From Tenrec ecaudatus (lineage: Eukaryota > Chordata > Mammalia > Afrosoricida > Tenrecidae): a stretch of 64,000 bases of DNA. Where the stretch lies: NCBI RefSeq assembly GCF_050624435.1, contig NW_027458541.1:1-64000 (forward strand), written 5' to 3'. A program made the position numbers and the translations under genes. Each line of letters begins with the position of its first letter. The stretch's first letter is position 1. The notes beneath the pieces are model-generated. The model was given only the letters and a program-made list of their open reading frames with translations. It had not been told where the DNA came from and made no database searches. Positions 58,046 to 64,000 of the stretch are shown here, piece by piece.

Positions 58046-60915
58046 GGCTAGGGCTCCGGTAGGCTAAGGCTAGGGCTCCACTAGCCCTCAGGCTAGGGCA
58101 CCCCTAGGCTTTAGGCTCCCCTAGGCTAAGGCTAGGGCTCCCCTAGCCCTCAGGCTAGGGCACCCCTAGGCTTTAGGCTCCCCTAGGCTAAGGCTAGGGC
58201 TCCCCTAGCCCTCAGGCTAGGGCACCCCTAGGCTTTAGGCTCCCCTCGGCTAAGGCTAGGGCTCCCCTAGCCCTCAGGCTAGGGCACCCCTAGGCTTTAG
58301 GCTCCCCTCGGCTAAGGCTAGGGCTCCCCTAGCCCTCAGGCTAGGGCACCCCTAGGCTTTAGGCTCCCCTCGGCTAAGGCTAGGGCTCCCCTAGCCCTCA
58401 GGCTAGGGCACCCCTAGGCTTTAGGCTCCCCTCGGCTAAGGCTAGGGCTCCCCTAGCCCTCAGGCTAGGGCACCCCTAGGCTTTAGGCTCCCCTCGGCTA
58501 AGGCTAGGGCTCCCCTAGCCCTCAGGCTAGGGCACCCCTAGGCTTTAGGCTCCCCTCGGCTAAGGCTAGGGCTCCCCTAGCCCTCAGGCTAGGGCACCCC
58601 TAGGCTTTAGGCTCCCCTCGGCTAAGGCTAGGGCTCCCCTAGCCCTCAGGCTAGGGCACCCCTAGGCTTTAGGCTCCCCTCGGCTAAGGCTAGGGCTCCC
58701 CTAGCCCTCAGGCTAGGGCACCCCTAGGCTTTAGGCTCCCCTCGGCTAAGGCTAGGGCTCCCCTAGCCCTCAGGCTTAGGGCACCCCTAGGCTTTAGGCT
58801 CCCCTCGGCTAAGGCTAGGGCTCCCCTAGCCCTCAGGCTAGGGCACCCCTAGGCTTTAGGCTCCCCTCGGCTAAGGCTAGGGCTCCCCTAGCCCTCAGGC
58901 TAGGGCACCCCTAGGCTTTAGGCTAGGGCTCCCCTCGGCTAAGGCTAGGGCTCCCCTAGCCCTCAGGCTAGGGCACCCCTAGGCTTTAGGCTAGGGCTCC
59001 CCTCGGCTAAGGCTAGGGCTCCCCTAGCCCTCAGGCTAGGGCACCCCTAGGCTTTAGGCTAGGGCTCCCCTCGGCTAAGGCTAGGGCTCCCCTAGCCCTC
59101 AGGCTAGGGCACCCCTAGGCTTTAGGCTAGGGCTCCCCTCGGCTAAGGCTAGGGCTCCCCTAGCCCTCAGGCTAGGGCACCCCTAGGCTTTAGGCTAGGG
59201 CTCCCCTCGGCTAAGGCTAGGGCTCCCCTAGCCCTCAGGCTAGGGCACCCCTAGGCTTTAGGCTAGGGCTCCCCTCGGCTAAGGCTAGGGCTCCCCTAGC
59301 CCTCAGGCTAGGGCACCCCTAGGCTTTAGGCTAGGGCTCCCCTCGGCTAAGGCTAGGGCTCCCCTAGCCCTCAGGCTAGGGCACCCCTAGGCTTTAGGCT
59401 AGGGCTCCCCTCGGCTAAGGCTAGGGCTCCCCTAGCCCTCAGGCTAGGGCACCCCTAGGCTTTAGGCTAGGGCTCCCCTCGGCTAAGGCTAGGGCTCCCC
59501 TAGCCCTCAGGCTAGGGCACCCCTAGGCTTTAGGCTAGGGCTCCCCTCGGCTAAGGCTAGGGCTCCCCTAGCCCTCAGGCTAGGGCACCCCTAGGCTTTA
59601 GGCTAGGGCTCCCCTCGGCTAAGGCTAGGGCTCCCCTAGCCCTCAGGCTAGGGCACCCCTAGGCTTTAGGTTAGGGCTCCCCTCGGCTAAGGCTAGGGCT
59701 CCCCTAGCCCTCAGGCTAGGGCACCCCTAGGCTTTAGGCTAGGGCTCCCCTCGGCTAAGGCTAGGGCTCCCCTAGCCCTCAGGCTAGGGCACCCCTAGGC
59801 TTTAGGCTAGGGCTCCCCTCGGCTAAGGCTAGGGCTCCCCTAGCCCTCAGGCTAGGGCACCCCTAGGCTTTAGGCTAGGGCTCCCCTCGGCTAAGGCTAG
59901 GGCTCCCCTAGCCCTCAGGCTAGGGCACCCCTAGGCTTTAGGCTAGGGCTCCCCTCGGCTAAGGCTAGGGCTCCCCTAGCCCTCAGGCTAGGGCACCCCT
60001 AGGCTTTAGGCTAGGGCTCCCCTCGGCTAAGGCTAGGGCTCCCCTAGCCCTCAGGCTAGGGCACCCCTAGGCTTTAGGCTAGGGCTCCCCTCGGCTAAGG
60101 ATAGGGCTCCCCTAGCCCTCAGGCTAGGGCACCCCTAGGCTTTAGGCTAGGGCTCCCCTCGGCTAAGGCGAGGGCTCCCCTAGCCCTCAGGCTAGGGCAC
60201 CCCTAGGCTTTAGGCTCCCCTCGGCTAAGGCTAGGGCTCCCCTAGCCCTCAGGCTAGGGCACCCCTAGGCTTTAGGCTCCCCTCGGCTAAGGCTAGGGCT
60301 CCCCTAGCCCTCAGGCTAGGGCACCCCTAGGCTTTAGGCTCCCCTCGGCTAAGGCTAGGGCTCCCCTAGCCCTCAGGCTAGGGCACCCCTAGGCTTTAGG
60401 CTCCCCTAGGCTAAGGCTAGGGCTCCCCTAGCCCTCAGGCTAGGGCACCCCTAGGCTTTAGGCTCCCCTAGGCTAAGGCTAGGGCTCCCCTAGGCTAAGG
60501 CTAGGGCTCCCCTAGCCCTCAGGCTAGGGCACCCCTAGGCTTTAGGCTCCCCTAGGCTAAGGCTAGGGCTCCCCTAGCCCTCAGGCTAGGGCACCCCTAG
60601 GCTTTAGGCTCCCCTAGGCTAAGGCTAGGGCTCCCCTAGCCCTCAGGCTAGGGCACCCTAGGCTTTAGGCTCCCCTAGGCTAAGGCTAGGGCTCCCCTAG
60701 CCCTCAGGCTAGGGCATCCCTAGGCTTTAGGCTCCCCTAGGCTAAGGCTAGGGCTCCCCTAGCCCTCAGGCTAGGGCACCCCTAGGCTTTAGGCTCCCCT
60801 AGGCTAAGGCTAGGGCTCCCCTAGCCCTCAGGCTAGGGCACCCCTAGGCTTTAGGCTCCCCTAGGCTAAGGCTAGGGCTCCCCTAGCCCTCAGGCTAGGG
60901 CACCCCTAGGCTTTA
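58046..60915 (+). repeat. Block Q: ccctca units, with ctcggcta
   Basis: The linker is ccctca in place of ccttca throughout. The first unit (58046-58113) is rough (ccggtagg, ccactag). Then come 13 short units (58114-58920, one extra T near 58775), 19 long units (58921-60212) and 11 short units with one extra 22-bp subunit (60213-60915). From about 58246 to 60350 S1 reads cccctcggctaa, one CpG per unit. Two marks near the end, ggatagg (60101) and ggcgagg (60169), followed by an extra subunit (60481), a lost C (60656) and gcatccc (60716), identify the duplicated segment. Confidence 0.93.
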
Positions 60916-62147
60916 GGCTCCCCTAGGCTAAGGCTAGGGCTCCCCTAGCCTTCAGGCTAGGGCACCCCTAGGCTTTAGGCTAGGGCTCCCCTAGGCTAAG
61001 GCTAGGGCTCCCCTAGCCTTCAGGCTAGGGCACCCCTAGGCTTTAGGCTCCCCTAGGCTAAGGCTAGGGCTCCCCTAGCCTTCAGGCTAGGGCACCCCTA
61101 GGCTTTAGGCTAGGGCTCCCCTAGGCTAAGGCTAGGGCTCCCCTAGCCTTCAGGCTAGGGCACCCCTAGGCTTTAGGCTCCCCTAGGCTAAGGCTAGGGC
61201 TCCCCTAGCCTTCAGGCTAGGGCACCCCTAGGCTTTAGGCTAGGGCTCCCCTAGGCTAAGGCTAGGGCTCCCCTAGCCTTCAGGCTAGGGCACCCCTAGG
61301 CTTTGGGCTCCCCTAGGCTAAGGCTAGGGCTCCCCTAGCCTTCAGGCTAGGGCACCCCTAGGCTTTAGGCTAGGGCTCCCCTAGGCTAAGGCTAGGGCTC
61401 CCCTAGCCTTCAGGCTAGGGCACCCCTAGGCTTTAGGCTAGGGCTCCCCTAGGCTAAGGCTAGGGCTCCCCTAGCCTTCAGGCTAGGGCACCCCTAGGCT
61501 TTAGGCTCCCCTAGGCTAAGGCTAGGGCTCCCCTAGCCTTCAGGCTAGGGCACCCCTAGGCTTTAGGCTCCCCTAGGCTAAGGCTAGGGCTCCCCTAGCC
61601 TTCAGGCTAGGGCACCCCTAGGCTTTAGGCTAGAGCTCCCCTAGGCTAAGGCTAGGGCTCCCCTAGCCTTCAGGCTAGGGCACCCCTAGGCTTTAGGCTC
61701 CCCTAGGCTAAGGCTAGGGCTCCCCTAGCCTTCAGGCTAGGGCACCCCTAGGCTTTAGGCTAGGGCTCCCCTAGGCTAAGGCTAGGGCTCCCCTAGCCTT
61801 CAGGCTAGGGCACCCCTAGGCTTTAGGCTCCCCTAGGCTAAGGCTAGGGCTCCCCTAGCCTTCAGGCTAGGGCACCCCTAGGCTTTAGGCTAGGGCTCCC
61901 CTAGGCTAAGGCTAGGGCTCCCCTAGCCTTCAGGCTAGGGCACCCCTAGGCTTTAGGCTCCCCTAGGCTAAGGCTAGGGCTCCCCTAGCCTTCAGGCTAG
62001 GGCACCCCTAGGCTTTAGGCTAGGGCTCCCCTAGGCTAAGGCTAGGGCTCCCCTAGCCTTCAGGCTAGGGCACCCCTAGGCTTTAGGCTCCCCTAGGCTA
62101 AGGCTAGGGCTCCCCTAGCCTTCAGGCTAGGGCACCCCTAGGCTTTA
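60916..62147 (+). repeat. Block S: second zone of 130-bp dimers
   Basis: Back to ttcagg with long and short units alternating. Long S1 marks fall 130 apart from about 60978 to 61368 and from about 61628 to 62148, with one long-long and one short-short pair between, which break the phase. The 68+62 organisation is the same as in block H but the linker differs (ttcagg, not ttccgg). Single variants: tttggg at 61304 and ctagagctc at 61633. Confidence 0.9.
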
Positions 62148-62355
62148 GGCTAGGGCTCCCCTAGGCTAAGGCTGGGGCTCCCCTAGCCTTCAGGCTAGGG
62201 CAGCCCTAGGCTTTGGGCTCCCCTAGGCTAAGGCTCGGGCTCCCCTAGCCTTCAGGCTAGGGCACGCCTAGGCTTTGGGCTCCCCTAGGCTAAGGCTGGG
62301 GCTCCCCTAGCCTTCAGGCTAGGGCACCCCTAGGCTTTGGGCTCCCCTAGGCTAA
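62148..62355 (+). repeat. Variant-rich tail of copy 1
   Basis: Three units and a short S1 with unusually many changes: ggctggggctc (62170 and 62294), gcagccc (about 62201), ggctcgggctc (about 62232), gcacgcc (about 62263) and tttggg at three unit ends (62215, 62277, 62339). It ends with a 16-bp short S1 (62340-62355) directly followed by the start of copy 2. Confidence 0.9.
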
Positions 62356-64000
62356 GGCTAGGGCTCCCCTCGGCTAAGGATAGGGCTCCCCTAGCCCTCA
62401 GGCTAGGGCACCCCTAGGCTTTAGGCTAGGGCTCCCCTCGGCTAAGGCGAGGGCTCCCCTAGCCCTCAGGCTAGGGCACCCCTAGGCTTTAGGCTCCCCT
62501 CGGCTAAGGCTAGGGCTCCCCTAGCCCTCAGGCTAGGGCACCCCTAGGCTTTAGGCTCCCCTCGGCTAAGGCTAGGGCTCCCCTAGCCCTCAGGCTAGGG
62601 CACCCCTAGGCTTTAGGCTCCCCTCGGCTAAGGCTAGGGCTCCCCTAGCCCTCAGGCTAGGGCACCCCTAGGCTTTAGGCTCCCCTAGGCTAAGGCTAGG
62701 GCTCCCCTAGCCCTCAGGCTAGGGCACCCCTAGGCTTTAGGCTCCCCTAGGCTAAGGCTAGGGCTCCCCTAGGCTAAGGCTAGGGCTCCCCTAGCCCTCA
62801 GGCTAGGGCACCCCTAGGCTTTAGGCTCCCCTAGGCTAAGGCTAGGGCTCCCCTAGCCCTCAGGCTAGGGCACCCCTAGGCTTTAGGCTCCCCTAGGCTA
62901 AGGCTAGGGCTCCCCTAGCCCTCAGGCTAGGGCACCCTAGGCTTTAGGCTCCCCTAGGCTAAGGCTAGGGCTCCCCTAGCCCTCAGGCTAGGGCATCCCT
63001 AGGCTTTAGGCTCCCCTAGGCTAAGGCTAGGGCTCCCCTAGCCCTCAGGCTAGGGCACCCCTAGGCTTTAGGCTCCCCTAGGCTAAGGCTAGGGCTCCCC
63101 TAGCCCTCAGGCTAGGGCACCCCTAGGCTTTAGGCTCCCCTAGGCTAAGGCTAGGGCTCCCCTAGCCCTCAGGCTAGGGCACCCCTAGGCTTTAGGCTCC
63201 CCTAGGCTAAGGCTAGGGCTCCCCTAGCCTTCAGGCTAGGGCACCCCTAGGCTTTAGGCTAGGGCTCCCCTAGGCTAAGGCTAGGGCTCCCCTAGCCTTC
63301 AGGCTAGGGCACCCCTAGGCTTTAGGCTCCCCTAGGCTAAGGCTAGGGCTCCCCTAGCCTTCAGGCTAGGGCACCCCTAGGCTTTAGGCTAGGGCTCCCC
63401 TAGGCTAAGGCTAGGGCTCCCCTAGCCTTCAGGCTAGGGCACCCCTAGGCTTTAGGCTCCCCTAGGCTAAGGCTAGGGCTCCCCTAGCCTTCAGGCTAGG
63501 GCACCCCTAGGCTTTAGGCTAGGGCTCCCCTAGGCTAAGGCTAGGGCTCCCCTAGCCTTCAGGCTAGGGCACCCCTAGGCTTTGGGCTCCCCTAGGCTAA
63601 GGCTAGGGCTCCCCTAGCCTTCAGGCTAGGGCACCCCTAGGCTTTAGGCTAGGGCTCCCCTAGGCTAAGGCTAGGGCTCCCCTAGCCTTCAGGCTAGGGC
63701 ACCCCTAGGCTTTAGGCTAGGGCTCCCCTAGGCTAAGGCTAGGGCTCCCCTAGCCTTCAGGCTAGGGCACCCCTAGGCTTTAGGCTCCCCTAGGCTAAGG
63801 CTAGGGCTCCCCTAGCCTTCAGGCTAGGGCACCCCTAGGCTTTAGGCTCCCCTAGGCTAAGGCTAGGGCTCCCCTAGCCTTCAGGCTAGGGCACCCCTAG
63901 GCTTTAGGCTAGAGCTCCCCTAGGCTAAGGCTAGGGCTCCCCTAGCCTTCAGGCTAGGGCACCCCTAGGCTTTAGGCTCCCCTAGGCTAAGGCTAGGGCT
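62356..64000 (+). repeat. Copy 2 of the 2,279-bp duplication (cut by window end)
   Basis: 1,645 bases that match 60077-61721 at every diagnostic variant I checked; I saw no difference. The copy continues past the window edge, so its full length and whether a third copy follows are unknown. The left edge creates an odd unit, a short S1 followed directly by a ctcggctaa S1, which occurs nowhere else. Confidence 0.93.

Larger units (their letters stand above)
60077..62355 (+). repeat. Copy 1 of a 2,279-bp tandem duplication
   Basis: This segment is repeated directly from 62356. Its rare markers recur at a constant offset of 2,279: ggatagg 60101 and 62380; ggcgagg a-base 60171 and 62450; the extra 22-bp subunit 60481 and 62760; the C-run loss 60651 and 62930; gcatccc 60711 and 62990; tttggg 61301 and 63580; ctagagctc 61631 and 63910. 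The start coincides with a unit boundary; the base before the shared stretch differs (T at 60075, A at 62354). Confidence 0.93.
1..64000 (+). repeat. Satellite array filling the whole window
   Basis: The window consists of head-to-tail copies of a 16-23 bp subunit with core GGCTAGGGCTCCCCTAG, grouped three by three into 68-bp or 62-bp units. All copies run in the same direction. No stretch longer than about 80 bases departs from the pattern and no mobile element interrupts it. There is no coding potential. The unit lengths are not multiples of three, TAG or TAA falls in all three frames of each 62- and 68-bp unit, and CTAG is its own complement, so the minus strand also carries frequent TAG stops. 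The canonical unit has no ATG on either strand. In type this is a eukaryotic satellite or large minisatellite; I do not recognise a named family. Centromeric, heterochromatic or B/sex-chromosome location are all possible and cannot be told apart here. Confidence 0.97.

Noticed and set aside
1..64000. CRISPR array, because of short regularly spaced repeats
   Set aside because: There are no unique spacers: everything between cores is itself repeated. There are no cas genes, and the extent far exceeds known arrays.
1..64000. Telomeric repeat array (TTTAGG and TAGGG strings resemble TTTAGGG/TTAGGG)
   Set aside because: The motifs never follow each other as simple 6-7 bp tandem repeats; they are parts of the 22-23 bp subunits.
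1..64000. Protein-coding repeat (minisatellite exon)
   Set aside because: Unit lengths of 62 and 68 shift the frame each copy, TAG/TAA occurs in all frames of each unit, and the canonical unit has no ATG on either strand. The 69-bp units of block B also have stops in all six frames.
1..64000. Canonical G-quadruplex or i-motif array
   Set aside because: GGG and CCCC runs occur once per subunit, separated by about 15-20 bases, too far apart for a standard intramolecular quadruplex. Hairpins are the more likely structure.
1..64000. Rho-independent terminators or bacterial palindromic elements
   Set aside because: The hairpins lack T-tracts, and the context is a continuous tandem array, not intergenic spacers.
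1..64000. Every block variant preserves pairing
   Set aside because: Not true: ttcggg, ttccgg, ccctca, ctcgg, cctggcc and ggctgggg each break a pair. Only some variants restore or extend arms, so I report the pattern as a hypothesis needing a statistical test.

Overview
The whole 64 kb window is one uninterrupted, GC-rich (about 63% by my count of the commonest unit) tandem satellite array. I see no gene, RNA gene, transposon or single-copy sequence longer than a few tens of bases. Such an array is typical of a eukaryotic nuclear chromosome assembled from long reads (pericentromeric, subtelomeric, B- or sex-chromosome heterochromatin). The sequence does not reveal the species or the chromosomal position. 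The orientation never changes.

The building block is a 16-23 bp subunit with the core GGCTAGGGCTCCCCTAG. Three subunits form a unit. S1 ends in gctaa (22 bp, or 16 bp when a 6-bp piece is lost). S2 ends in ccttca or a variant (23 bp). S3 has CAC in place of the central CTC and ends in gcttta (23 bp). The unit is therefore 68 bp (long) or 62 bp (short). From 1 to 5311 a related 68-bp unit is used, with a cgcta subunit and no S3. Every tested block length fits an integer number of units once the visible 1-bp indels are counted.

Layout: A 1-5311 (68 bp, cgcta type); degenerate junction 5312-5390; hybrid B 5391-5738; C 5739-11991 (92 x 68 bp, CpG-free); irregular D 11992-13418; E 13419-19307 (95 x 62 bp, ttcggg); junction 19308-19363; F 19364-24739 (68 bp, ttccgg); G 24740-26631 (mixed); H 26632-29609 (130-bp long+short dimers, then shorts); I/J 29610-33612 (68 bp); 33613-34045 (62 bp); K 34046-34279 (39 bp x 6); L 34280-46989 (205 x 62 bp); junction 46990-47009; M 47010-48619; N 48620-53919 (78 x 68 bp, ctcgg); O 53920-56506; P 56507-57384; R 57385-58045; Q 58046-60915 (ccctca); S 60916-62355 (130-bp dimers again); and from 62356 a second copy of 60077 onward.

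The most interesting signal is that the subunits are inverted repeats, for example arms AAGGCTAGGG / CCCTAGCCTT around CTC. Several block-defining substitutions occur in matching pairs that restore or lengthen those arms. Others break the arms, so this is a testable pattern and not a rule. Other points of interest are a 2,279-bp tandem duplication at the right end, variant runs spaced by multiples of 35 units in L, two separate 130-bp dimer zones, stepwise CpG density, and short degenerate scars at block boundaries. Everything here is read by eye; no alignment was run.
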